Source of the DNA: Microbacterium terregens
GTDB taxonomy: Bacteria > Actinomycetota > Actinomycetes > Actinomycetales > Microbacteriaceae
Assembly: GCF_039534975.1 (NCBI RefSeq)
Contig: NZ_BAAAWH010000001.1
Location: forward strand, 2,666,001 to 2,730,000
DNA: 64,000 bases
Direction: 5' to 3'
The notes beneath the pieces were generated by a model that worked only from the letters and a program-made list of their open reading frames with translations, ran no database searches and was not told the origin of the DNA. The translations under genes and the position numbers were made by a program. Of the stretch, positions 20,129 through 28,562 are shown piece after piece. The first letter of the stretch is position 1, and each line of letters begins with the position of its first letter.

Positions 20129-21400
20129 ATGACACGTACGCCGACGGCTCTGCTGAGCCCCGCCGACCAGGACCGCCGCCGAGGCCTGCGCGTGATGAAG
20201 GGCGTGGCCCTGGGCGCACTCCTGTTCATGGCGGTGCTGTTCGTCATCGCCTTCGCCTTCCAGCAGCAGGTCCCGCCGCTCGCGTACGTTCGCGCGTTCG
20301 CCGAAGGCGGCATGGTCGGCGCGCTGGCGGACTGGTTCGCGGTCACCGCGCTGTTCCGGCATCCGCTCGGCATCCCGATCCCGCACACGGCGATCATCCC
20401 GAGCCGCAAGGACGAGATCGGCCAGAACCTCGGCGAGTTCGTCGAGACCGAGTTCCTCCGCGGCGACGTGGTGCGCACCAAGCTCGAGGAGACCGCGGTC
20501 GCCACGCGTCTCGGCGAGTGGCTGAGCGTCCCCGCGCACGCGGAGCGGGTGGGCCAGGAGGCTTCGCTCATGGCCGCCGGAGTGCTGCGGGCCCTGAGCG
20601 ATGACGACGTGAACGACGTCATCGAGGACCTGGCCCGCGAGCACCTGATCGCACCGCCATGGGGCCCGCCGCTGGGTGGCTGGCTGGGTCGCATCGTGGA
20701 GTCGGGCGCCCATCACGGCGCCGTGGATCTGGCCGTGGACAGCATCGGGGCGTGGCTCGCCGCCAACCAGGGATCCTTCTCGGGACTCGTCTCGCGGCGT
20801 CTGCCCGCGTGGGTGCCCTCGATCGCTCAGCGTCTGGTGGATGACACGGTCTACAACGAGGCCGTGAAGTTCGTCGCGGCCGTGCGCGCCGACCCGCAGC
20901 ATCCGGCCCGCATCGCGGTGGACGGATACCTCGATCGTCTGGCCGAGAACCTGCAGAGCGACCCGGCCACGATGGCACGGCTCGAGGAGACGAAGGCCAC
21001 CTTGTTCGACAGTCCGCGGGTGCGCGAACTGGCAGCCGAGGCGTGGAACACCGCCAAGGCCGGGCTGCTCGCGTCGCTGGCCGACCCGGACAGCGGGCTG
21101 CGTCGCCGCGCCGCTCAGGCGCTCAGCGAGATCGGCGAGCGCCTGTCGACGGATGCCGCGCTGCAGAGCCGTGTGGACGGATGGGTCACCGAGGCCGCCG
21201 TGTTCCTCGTGGATCGCTACCGGCACGACATCGCGTCCATCATCACCGATACGGTCGCGCGTTGGGACCCCGCCGAGACGACGGAGAAGATCGAGCTCAT
21301 GGTCGGCCGCGACCTGCAGTACATCCGCCTGAACGGAACCGTCGTCGGCGCGCTGGCGGGCCTGCTGATCTTCACGATCGCGCACGCGCTGCTGGGCTGA
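20129..21400 (+). CDS. DUF445 family membrane-associated protein
   Basis: 423 residues. One hydrophobic helix near residues 25-47 leads into ALADWFAVTALFRHPLGIPIPHTAIIPSRKDEIGQNLGEFVETEFL, the DUF445 hallmark, followed by a long helical amphipathic region and a C-terminal membrane helix (TVVGALAGLLIFTIAHALLG). The double-anchored, helical design suggests an inner-membrane-associated structural protein. Function unknown. Starts 18 bases after the acyl-CoA dehydrogenase, so likely cotranscribed. Confidence 0.87.
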   Translation: MTRTPTALLSPADQDRRRGLRVMKGVALGALLFMAVLFVIAFAFQQQVPPLAYVRAFAEGGMVGALADWFAVTALFRHPLGIPIPHTAIIPSRKDEIGQNLGEFVETEFLRGDVVRTKLEETAVATRLGEWLSVPAHAERVGQEASLMAAGVLRALSDDDVNDVIEDLAREHLIAPPWGPPLGGWLGRIVESGAHHGAVDLAVDSIGAWLAANQGSFSGLVSRRLPAWVPSIAQRLVDDTVYNEAVKFVAAVRADPQHPARIAVDGYLDRLAENLQSDPATMARLEETKATLFDSPRVRELAAEAWNTAKAGLLASLADPDSGLRRRAAQALSEIGERLSTDAALQSRVDGWVTEAAVFLVDRYRHDIASIITDTVARWDPAETTEKIELMVGRDLQYIRLNGTVVGALAGLLIFTIAHALLG

Positions 21401-21464
21401 CACCGCTCTGACTTCGTCCGACATCGTCATCGGCCGACGCTGGTCGGAGCGCTACCCTGAGTGC

Positions 21465-21812
21465 GTGGCCGACCGCTCCGAGCAGCTGCTCTTCAGCTAT
21501 GGCACCCTGCAGAATCCCGTCGTGCAGCTGGACACGTTCGGGCGCCTGCTCGCGGGCGAGGACGACGTCCTGCCGGGCTACACGGTCGACTACGCCGAGA
21601 TCGAGGACCCGCGGGTCGTGGACCTGTCCGGCTCTTCGGTGCACCCCGTCGTCCGCCCCACCGGCAACGCGCTGGACAAGGTGATCGGCAAGGCGCTGTG
21701 GGTCAGCGAGGAGGAGCTGGACGCCGCCGACGAATACGAGGTCGAGTTCTATCGCCGGGTCGAGGTGCATCTGGCCAGCGGCCGGCCGGCGTGGGTCTAC
21801 GTCACGGTCTGA
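21465..21812 (+). CDS. Gamma-glutamylcyclotransferase-like (AIG2/GGCT) protein
   Basis: 115 residues of the GGCT fold. LFSYGTLQNPVVQ is the substrate-loop signature (Y-G-T-L), and EEELDAADEYE holds the conserved acidic residues including the probable catalytic glutamate. Members cyclise gamma-glutamyl amines or act on related amides; the exact substrate is open. The GTG start has TACCCT (21453-21458) exactly 6 bases upstream, a leaderless arrangement. Confidence 0.86.
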   Translation: MADRSEQLLFSYGTLQNPVVQLDTFGRLLAGEDDVLPGYTVDYAEIEDPRVVDLSGSSVHPVVRPTGNALDKVIGKALWVSEEELDAADEYEVEFYRRVEVHLASGRPAWVYVTV

Positions 21813-21853
21813 GTTCCGGACCGGAACCGCGTCACGGGAGTACCGTCGGAGGG

Positions 21854-22741
21854 GTGGCACTCTTCTCCGATGATCTCTGGCCGCGCGCCGGCGACTGGCC
21901 GGCACTGGACTCGTTCGACGGGCCCGTCGACATGGTCCTCGTAGGCGTCCCGGCCTGGCGGACATCGCTCTCGCCGACCGGCGCCCACCAGACGCCGCCG
22001 GCGGTCCGCGCCGCCCTGCGCCGGTACAGCCCGGCGCTGATGGCCGGACCGATCGATCTCGGGACGCTGCGGGTCGCGGATGCCGGTGATGTCGCCGAGC
22101 CGGACGGCCCGGAAGGCGAGGCCGCCGTCCGCGCGCTCGTCGCCCAGGCGCGGGATCGCGCCCGTCTCGTCGTCGCTCTGGGCGGCGACAACAGCGCGAC
22201 CTACGGGGTGACCCAGGGAACGGGCGCGACGGGACTGATCACCCTGGACGCGCATTTCGATCTGCGGGACGGTGTCTCCAACGGCTCCCCCGTCCGGAGG
22301 CTGATCCAGGACGGGCTCGATCCGCGTCGAGTGGTGCAGATCGGCATCGCCGACTTCGCGAACTCCGCCGCGTACGCGCGCCGGGCCGCGGAGTACGGCA
22401 TCACGGTGATCGGGCTCGATGACGTGCGACGCAGGGGCCTCGCGGACGTGATCGCCGAGGGGCTGGAGGTCGCCGGGGCGGGAGGCGGCGGCATCCATCT
22501 GGACATCGACGTGGACGTGTGCGATCGCTCGGTCGCGCCCGGCTGTCCGGCGAGCGTGCCCGGAGGCCTCGCCGCGTGGGAGCTGCGCGCGCTGGCGCGG
22601 GCGGCGGCGACCGATTCCCGGCTCGTCTCGGCGGACATCGTCGAGGTCGACGCGACGGCCGACGCGGCCGATGAACGCACCGTGCGACTGGCGGCGCTGT
22701 GCGTCCTGGAACTGCTCGCCGGAGTGGGGATGCGCGCATGA
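21854..22741 (+). CDS. hutG: Arginase-family formimidoylglutamase (HutG-type)
   Basis: 295-residue ureohydrolase. The manganese motifs are GGDNS (110-114), DAHFD (132-136) and HLDIDVDVCD (215-224). N113 replaces the histidine that ligates Mn(A) in arginases, a substitution I recall in some formiminoglutamases. With hutH, hutU and hutI downstream, hydrolysis of N-formimidoyl-glutamate to glutamate and formamide is the best call; agmatinase or guanidinobutyrase is less likely. The GTG start has both TACCGT-N7 and a GGAGGGG site. It overlaps the phosphatase gene by 4 bases. It converges on hutI rather than joining that operon. Confidence 0.82.
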   Translation: MALFSDDLWPRAGDWPALDSFDGPVDMVLVGVPAWRTSLSPTGAHQTPPAVRAALRRYSPALMAGPIDLGTLRVADAGDVAEPDGPEGEAAVRALVAQARDRARLVVALGGDNSATYGVTQGTGATGLITLDAHFDLRDGVSNGSPVRRLIQDGLDPRRVVQIGIADFANSAAYARRAAEYGITVIGLDDVRRRGLADVIAEGLEVAGAGGGGIHLDIDVDVCDRSVAPGCPASVPGGLAAWELRALARAAATDSRLVSADIVEVDATADAADERTVRLAALCVLELLAGVGMRA

Positions 22742-23208
22742 TCCGTCTCGTTCTGGTCCGCCACGCGAAGTCCGACTGGGGCGACGCGCGATTGGACGAT
22801 CACGACCGCCCGCTCAACGACCGCGGCAGGCGTGATGCGCCGCGCATGGCGCGCGAGCTGGCCGAGACCGGCTTCCGGCCGCAGATCGTCCTGTCGAGCA
22901 CGGCGCTGCGTGCCCGAACCACCGCCGAGGCGTTCGGCGCGGTGTTCGATGTCGCGGTGAACCTGGACCCCGAGCTCTATGGCGCGCCGGCCCGGACGCT
23001 GCTCGAGAAGGCCGCCGCCAGTGCGGCGCGTCAGCTGATCGTCGTCGCCCACGACCCCGGCATGAGCGCGCTCGCCGAGCGTCTGTCCGACGGCGGCATC
23101 GAGCACATGCCGACCTGCGCCGTGGCGACCTTCACGTGGGACGCGGACGACTGGGACGCCGTCGAGCCGCTGGAGCCCGTCGCCTGGACGCTGGAGACCC
23201 CGCGCTGA
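22738..23208 (+). CDS. SixA-like histidine phosphatase
   Basis: 156 residues. LVLVRHAKSDWGD carries the RHG/RHA catalytic motif with the phospho-accepting histidine near residue 8. STALRARTTAEAF and VAHDPGM provide the second arginine and histidine. The short form resembles SixA, which dephosphorylates phosphohistidine on histidine-phosphotransfer proteins; other small phosphate esters are possible. It starts inside the hutG stop (ATGA). Confidence 0.87.
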   Translation: MIRLVLVRHAKSDWGDARLDDHDRPLNDRGRRDAPRMARELAETGFRPQIVLSSTALRARTTAEAFGAVFDVAVNLDPELYGAPARTLLEKAAASAARQLIVVAHDPGMSALAERLSDGGIEHMPTCAVATFTWDADDWDAVEPLEPVAWTLETPR

Positions 23209-23240
23209 CGGTCGACCTCCCGGCCGTCGGCTGCGGTGGT

Positions 23241-24422
23241 TCAGGCCGCCGCGCGTCCACGGCGCCATACGGTGCGGATCAGCGGCACGCCCGGCCGGTA
23301 GGCCAGATGCGTTCGCGTCGGGGCATCCAGCAGGACCAGGTCGGCCCGTGAGCCGGGTGCCAGAACGCCCACGTCATCGCGCCGCAGCGCTCGCGCGCCG
23401 CCCGCCGTTGCCGACCACACCGCCTCGGCGGTGGTCATGCCCATCTCGCGCACGGCGAGGGCGATCATCAGCGGCATCGAGCTGGTGAAGCTCGACCCCG
23501 GGTTGCAGTCGCTCGCGAGGGCGACGGTGACACCCGCCTCGATCAGCCGCCGAGCGTCGGGGTAGGGCTGGCGGGTCGAGAATTCCACCCCCGGCAGCAG
23601 AGTGGCGACGGTTCCACTCGCGGCAAGGGCGGCGACATCGTCATCGTCCAGGAATGTGCAGTGATCGACGGATGCCGCGCCCAGCGCGACCGCGACCTGC
23701 ACCCCCTCACCGTGGCCGAGCTGGTTTCCGTGCACGCGCGGCTGCAGTCCGTGCGCGATGCCCGCGGCGAGGATGCGCCGACTCTCGGCGGCGGTGAATG
23801 CGCCGCGCTCGCAGAACACGTCGACCCAGCGGCTGTGCGCCGCGCACGCCAGCAGCATCTCCGCGCAGACCAGGTCCACGTAGTCCTCGCGGCGATCCTC
23901 GTACTCGGCGGGCACGACGTGGGCGCCGAGGAACGTCACCTCCGGTGTGACCTCGGCCGCGAGGCGGGCCAGCCGCGCCTCGTCGGCGACGGTGAGACCG
24001 TAACCCGTCTTCACCTCGAACGTGGTCGTGCCCTGCGCATGCAGCTCGGCGACGAGCCCGGCGAGGCGCCGACGCAGTTCGTCGTCGCTCGCCGCCCGGG
24101 TGGCGGCGACCGTCCGCCGTATGCCTCCCGCGGCATACGGTACGCCGGCCATGCGGGCCTCGAACTCGTCCGCGCGGTCTCCCCCGAACACCAGGTGCGT
24201 GTGGCTGTCGACGAAGCCCGGGATGACCGCTCGGCCCCCGGCATCCACGACCTCGACCGACCCCGCGACGCGGCGGTGAGCCTCGTCCGCCGAGCCCACC
24301 CACACGATGCGGTCGCCCTCCATCAGCACCGCCGCGTCGTGCACCGTGCCGCAGGGGTCGGCGTCCACGGCGACGTTGGTCGTCAGCTCGCCGATGTTCG
24401 TGAGAAGGGTTGCGGCGCTCAC
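23241..24422 (-). CDS. hutI: Imidazolonepropionase
   Basis: 393-residue amidohydrolase. Metal motif HTH in [14 protein letters not shown], substrate loop EVKTGYGL, the histidines in GAHVVPAEY and [10 protein letters not shown], and the catalytic ASDCNPGSS near the C-terminus are all present. It hydrolyses 4-imidazolone-5-propionate to N-formimidoyl-L-glutamate, the third step of histidine degradation. The GTG start at 24422 overlaps the hutU stop by 4 bases. In-frame sequence further upstream lies inside hutU and is rejected. Confidence 0.96.
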   Translation of the reverse strand: MSAATLLTNIGELTTNVAVDADPCGTVHDAAVLMEGDRIVWVGSADEAHRRVAGSVEVVDAGGRAVIPGFVDSHTHLVFGGDRADEFEARMAGVPYAAGGIRRTVAATRAASDDELRRRLAGLVAELHAQGTTTFEVKTGYGLTVADEARLARLAAEVTPEVTFLGAHVVPAEYEDRREDYVDLVCAEMLLACAAHSRWVDVFCERGAFTAAESRRILAAGIAHGLQPRVHGNQLGHGEGVQVAVALGAASVDHCTFLDDDDVAALAASGTVATLLPGVEFSTRQPYPDARRLIEAGVTVALASDCNPGSSFTSSMPLMIALAVREMGMTTAEAVWSATAGGARALRRDDVGVLAPGSRADLVLLDAPTRTHLAYRPGVPLIRTVWRRGRAAA

Positions 24423-26116
24423 AGCATCGGCACCTTCAGCCCGCGTTCCCGAGCGACCTCTTTCGCCCGCTCGTAGCCGGCGTCCACGTGGCGCATGACG
24501 CCGGTACCGGGATCGTTGGTCAGCACGCGGGCCAGCTTCTCTGCGGCGAGAGGCGTTCCGTCCGCCACGATCACCTGCCCGGCATGGATGCTGCGCCCGA
24601 TGCCCACACCTCCCCCGTGGTGGATCGAGACCCACGACGCTCCCGATGCGGTGTTCAGGAGGGCGTTCAGCAGCGGCCAGTCCGCGATGGCATCGGAGCC
24701 GTCCGCCATCGCCTCCGTCTCGCGGTACGGCGAGGCGACGGACCCGGCGTCGAGGTGGTCACGCCCGATCACGATGGGACCGGCCAGCTCGCCGGAGGCG
24801 ACCATCTCGTTGAACCGGAGTCCCGCGAGGTGCCGCTCCTGGTACCCGAGCCAGCAGATGCGCGCGGGGAGTCCCTCGAAGTGCACCTTCTCGCCGGCCT
24901 TGTCCAGCCACCGCACCAGAGCCGCGTTGTCGGGGAACAGGGCCTTCACGGCCGCGTCGGTCTTGCGGATGTCCTCCGGATCGCCCGAGAGCGCCACCCA
25001 GCGGAAGGGGCCCCGCCCCTCGGCGAACTGCGGCCGGATGTACGCCGGCACGAAGCCGGGGAACTCGAATGCCCGGGCGAAGCCGCCCAGCTGAGCTTCT
25101 GCGCGGATCGAGTTGCCGTAATCGAACACCTCGGCCCCGGCATCCTGGAACCCGACCATCGCCGCCACCTGCTTGGCCATGCTGCCGCGGGCACGCGCGG
25201 TGAACCCCTCGGGATCGCGCTCGGCCTCGGCGCGCCAGTTCTCGAGCTCCACCCCGACCGGAAGGTAGGCCAGCGGGTCGTGGGCGCTGGTCTGATCCGT
25301 CACGATGTCGATCGGGGTGCCGCGCAGGAGCAGCTCGGGAAAGACGAGCGCCGCGTTGCCGACCACTCCCACACTGAGCGCACGGCCCTCGTTCTTGGCG
25401 GCGACGACGCGGTCGACGGCCTCGTCGAGATCTGTCGTGTACTCGTCGAGGTACCCGTGTTCGACGCGACGCGCGAGGCGCGACTCGTCCACGTCGACGA
25501 TCAGCACCGCACCGCCGTTCAGCGTGACCGCCAGGGGCTGCGCGCCACCCATGCCGCCGCATCCGCCGGTCAGGGTCAGCGTGCCTTTCAAATCGTCGGC
25601 CGGAACGGCCGACCCGGTTGGTGAGCCTGTCGAACCACTGCCCAGCGACCGGGCGACCGCGGCAAATGTCTCGTACGTCCCCTGCAGGATCCCCTGCGTG
25701 CCGATGTAGATCCAGGAACCCGCGGTCATCTGCCCGTACATGGTGAGGCCGAGCTGCTCGAGTCGACGGAATTCCGGCCAGGTGGCCCAGTCGCCGACGA
25801 GGTTCGAGTTGGCGATCAGCACCCGCGGCGCCCACTCGTGCGTGCGGAACACACCGACCGGCTTGCCGGACTGCACGAGCAGGGTCTCGTCGGGCTCGAG
25901 TTCATCGAGGGTGCGCACGATCGCGTCGTACGCCTCCCAGCTGCGGGCGGCCTTGCCCGTGCCGCCGTACACGACGAGCTCCTCGGGGTGCTCGGCGACC
26001 TCGGGATCGAGGTTGTTCATCAGCATGCGCTTGGCGGCTTCCGCGCCCCAGCTCTTCGCGGTGCGGACGTTGCCGCGCGCTGCGCGCACGGCGCGGGCAC
26101 CGGTGACCGGATTCAT
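24419..26116 (-). CDS. hutU: Urocanate hydratase
   Basis: 565 residues. [15 protein letters not shown] is the NAD-binding glycine motif, and the C-terminal [25 protein letters not shown] block is diagnostic of urocanase. It converts urocanate to imidazolone propionate. About 13 extra residues ([14 protein letters not shown]) sit just before the conserved [10 protein letters not shown]. The underlying DNA is a small hairpin plus a repeat-like segment (25595-25638), so the gene seems to have absorbed an intergenic-type repeat in frame. The start ATG overlaps hutH by 4 bases. Much longer in-frame reading upstream is antisense to hutH and not coding. Confidence 0.95.
   Translation of the reverse strand: MNPVTGARAVRAARGNVRTAKSWGAEAAKRMLMNNLDPEVAEHPEELVVYGGTGKAARSWEAYDAIVRTLDELEPDETLLVQSGKPVGVFRTHEWAPRVLIANSNLVGDWATWPEFRRLEQLGLTMYGQMTAGSWIYIGTQGILQGTYETFAAVARSLGSGSTGSPTGSAVPADDLKGTLTLTGGCGGMGGAQPLAVTLNGGAVLIVDVDESRLARRVEHGYLDEYTTDLDEAVDRVVAAKNEGRALSVGVVGNAALVFPELLLRGTPIDIVTDQTSAHDPLAYLPVGVELENWRAEAERDPEGFTARARGSMAKQVAAMVGFQDAGAEVFDYGNSIRAEAQLGGFARAFEFPGFVPAYIRPQFAEGRGPFRWVALSGDPEDIRKTDAAVKALFPDNAALVRWLDKAGEKVHFEGLPARICWLGYQERHLAGLRFNEMVASGELAGPIVIGRDHLDAGSVASPYRETEAMADGSDAIADWPLLNALLNTASGASWVSIHHGGGVGIGRSIHAGQVIVADGTPLAAEKLARVLTNDPGTGVMRHVDAGYERAKEVARERGLKVPML
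25595..25638. repeat. Repeat-like insertion inside hutU
   Basis: A 19-base hairpin, GTCGGCC-N5-GGCCGAC (25595-25613), is joined to a segment whose minus-strand sequence contains GGTTCGACAGGCTCACCAACC (25614-25638 region). That second motif resembles a short palindromic repeat I recall between genes in Micrococcales genomes. It is in frame, adds about 13 residues to urocanase and introduces no stop. Confidence 0.55.
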
Positions 26117-27654
26117 GAGACTGCTCCTTCTGCGGCGCGCGCGACCTGGCCGGAGAGCACGAGGTCGGTCACCGCCTCGATGTCGGGTGAGAGGAAGTGG
26201 TCGTTGCCGGGGCCGCGTGCGACCGTGCGCACCAGGTCGCGGACGGCACCGGTGGCGGGGCCGGGCTGCAGGGGCGCGCGCAGGTCGATCGCGCGGGCTC
26301 CGGTGAGCACTTCGATGGCGAGTACCCGCGCGAGCCCGTCGATGGCGCGTCGCAGTTTGCGAGCCGCGGCCCACCCCATCGAGACGTGGTCCTCCTGCAT
26401 CGCGCTGGACGGGATGGAATCGACGGATGCCGGAACCGCCAGTCGCTTGAGCTCGGAGACGATTCCGGCCGCGGCGTACTGCGCGATCATGAGCCCGGAG
26501 TCCACACCGACCTCGTGCGCGAGGAACGGCGGAAGCCCCTGATTGCGGGCCGGGTCCAGCGCCCGGTCGGTGCGCCGCTCCGAGATGGAGGCGACATCGG
26601 CGGCGGCGATCGCGAGGAAATCGAGCACGTAGGCGATCGGCGCACCGTGGAAGTTCCCGTTGGACTCGACGCGGCCGTCGTCGGTGATGACCGGGTTGTC
26701 GACCGCCGCGGCGAGCTCGCGCGACGCGATCGTGCGCGCATGCTCGACCGTGTCGCGCGCGGCCCCGTGCACCTGCGGTGCGCAGCGCAGGGAGTAAGCA
26801 TCCTGCACCCGGGTGCACTCGGGTCCCTTGTGCGAGGCGACGATCGGCGAGGTGCCGAGATAAGCGCGGAGATTCGCGGCGGAGGCCGCCTGTCCGACCT
26901 GCGGGCGCAGCGCCATGAGGTCGGCGGCGAAGACGGCATCGGTGCCGAGTTGGCTCTCGATCGACATGGCCGCCGCGATGTCGGCGGTCTCGAGCAGTGA
27001 CGCGAGATCGTGCACGGCGAGCAGCAGCATCCCCAGCATGCCGTCGGTGCCGTTGATCAGCGCGAGCCCCTCCTTTTCGCGGAGCATCAGGGGCTCGATA
27101 CCGGCGTCGGCAAGCGCCTGGGCGGCGGCGCCCACGTCGCCGGCCGCGTCGCGGACATCTCCCTCGCCCATCGCGGCCAGAGCCACGTGCGCGAGCGGCG
27201 CAAGGTCGCCCGAGCAGCCGAGCGAGCCGTACTCCCGCACGATCGGCGTGATCCCGGCATTCACCATCGCCGCATACGTCTCGATCACGATGGGGCGCAC
27301 GCCGGTGTGCCCGCTGGCCAGGGTCTGCAGCCGCAGCAGCTGCAGACCGCGGATGACTTCGCGCTCCACCTCGGCGCCGGTCCCGGCCGCGTGCGAGCGG
27401 ATGAGGCTGGCCTGCAGCTGAGCGCGTCGCTCCGACGCGATGAACGTCGTGGCCAGCGCACCGAAGCCGGTGGAGATGCCGTAGTGCGGCTCGGGATCGT
27501 CGGCGAGACCCTCGATGAGCGCGCGGGATGCCGCGACCTTCCGCAGCGCGGTGGCATCGAGCTCGACGCGGGCCCCGTGACGGGCGACCGCCACGACGTC
27601 CTCGGGGCGGAGCGGAGCGCCGCCGACGACGACGATCTCGGTGAGGGTGGTCAT
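26113..27654 (-). CDS. hutH: Histidine ammonia-lyase
   Basis: 513 residues, typical length. The MIO-forming tripeptide is C147-S148-G149 in [14 protein letters not shown], with Cys in the place of the usual Ala. YGISTGFG near residue 60 supplies the active-site tyrosine, and later [15 protein letters not shown] and [12 protein letters not shown] are conserved. It deaminates histidine to urocanate. It is the first gene of hutHUI. Only a weak GGAA lies before the ATG at 27654. Confidence 0.96.
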   Translation of the reverse strand: MTTLTEIVVVGGAPLRPEDVVAVARHGARVELDATALRKVAASRALIEGLADDPEPHYGISTGFGALATTFIASERRAQLQASLIRSHAAGTGAEVEREVIRGLQLLRLQTLASGHTGVRPIVIETYAAMVNAGITPIVREYGSLGCSGDLAPLAHVALAAMGEGDVRDAAGDVGAAAQALADAGIEPLMLREKEGLALINGTDGMLGMLLLAVHDLASLLETADIAAAMSIESQLGTDAVFAADLMALRPQVGQAASAANLRAYLGTSPIVASHKGPECTRVQDAYSLRCAPQVHGAARDTVEHARTIASRELAAAVDNPVITDDGRVESNGNFHGAPIAYVLDFLAIAAADVASISERRTDRALDPARNQGLPPFLAHEVGVDSGLMIAQYAAAGIVSELKRLAVPASVDSIPSSAMQEDHVSMGWAAARKLRRAIDGLARVLAIEVLTGARAIDLRAPLQPGPATGAVRDLVRTVARGPGNDHFLSPDIEAVTDLVLSGQVARAAEGAVS

Positions 27655-27707
27655 TGTCCGATTCCACACCCCGAGGCTCGCGCGAAACAGAGGACCGTGG
27701 CATCCTG

Positions 27708-27725
27708 TGTCTGTCATGCCAGACA
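27708..27725. promoter_or_regulatory. Inverted repeat operator candidate at hutH/IclR divergent start
   Basis: TGTCTG-TCATGC-CAGACA is a perfect 6-6-6 inverted repeat spanning the ATG of the IclR gene (27716) and 54 bases from the hutH start. The position fits autorepression of the regulator and control of the hut operon from one site. Confidence 0.55.
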
Positions 27726-28540
27726 ATTCGCTCGCCAGTGCCCAATGGGGCTCCACCCCGAACCCTCGGCTGGCCGGCGCGCGCCCCCAGGTCCCCGCCG
27801 CTGATCAGACGCTGCGGATCCTCTCGCTGCTCGCCCGACAACCGGGCCCGATCGCGGCACGCACGATCGCGACGCAGCTGGGCGTGCCGCGTTCGAGCGT
27901 CTACCATCTGCTGGCCACCCTCGAGGAGCACGGCTTCGTCGTGCATCTTCCGGCGGAGCGCCGCTGGGGGCTGGGAACGGCGGCGTTCGAGCTCGCCGGC
28001 GGCTACACACGGCAGCAGCCGCTCGCCCACCTCGGCCGGACGCTGATCGCCGCGCTTGCGGACCGCGCCGGCGAAAGCGCGCACCTCGCCGTGATGACCG
28101 GACGCGACGTGCTCTATCTCGTCGAGGAGCGCGCGCCGCGCCGGCCCGCCCTCGTGACGGACGTGGGGGTCCGCCTTCCCGCGCACCTCACCGCGTCGGG
28201 GCGCTCCATGCTCGCGGCGCTGCCGCGCGAGCAGGTGCGGGCGCTGTATCCGGATGCCGCCTCCTTCGCCGACCGTACCGGCCGGGGTCCCGCTCGCCCG
28301 GGTGAGCTGCGCGATCTGCTCCGTGAGGTCCGCGGTCGCGGCTACGCGCTTGAGGACGGTGAGGTGACGCTGGGCCTCGCGTCGGTGGGGGTCGCCGTGC
28401 TCGATCACATCGGGTGGCCGATCGCGGCGATCGCGGTGACCTATCCGACCGATTCCGCCCGGGATGCCGGCACACTCGCGGCGCATCTCGCTCCGGTCGC
28501 GAGCGAGCTCGGGCGACGGATCGGAGGTGCGCGACGCTGA
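27716..28540 (+). CDS. IclR family transcriptional regulator (probable hut regulator)
   Basis: 274 residues. The N-terminal winged helix-turn-helix ([47 protein letters not shown], about 21-66) leads to an IclR effector domain with [14 protein letters not shown] and [25 protein letters not shown]. It is divergent from hutH with only 61 bases between the starts, so it probably senses urocanate or histidine and controls hutHUI. No clear ribosome site is seen before ATG 27716; upstream starts would run into hutH. Confidence 0.87.
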   Translation: MPDNSLASAQWGSTPNPRLAGARPQVPAADQTLRILSLLARQPGPIAARTIATQLGVPRSSVYHLLATLEEHGFVVHLPAERRWGLGTAAFELAGGYTRQQPLAHLGRTLIAALADRAGESAHLAVMTGRDVLYLVEERAPRRPALVTDVGVRLPAHLTASGRSMLAALPREQVRALYPDAASFADRTGRGPARPGELRDLLREVRGRGYALEDGEVTLGLASVGVAVLDHIGWPIAAIAVTYPTDSARDAGTLAAHLAPVASELGRRIGGARR

Positions 28541-28562
28541 CGCCGCGCACCCGCGGATCGCC

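Noticed and set aside
24419..28486. A 1355-codon open frame on the minus strand that appears to extend hutU across hutH and into the IclR gene
   Set aside because: Everything above 26116 is antisense or out of frame with hutH and the regulator, shows no homology and has Arg/Gly-rich shadow composition. The hutU start at 26116 overlaps the hutH stop by 4 bases.
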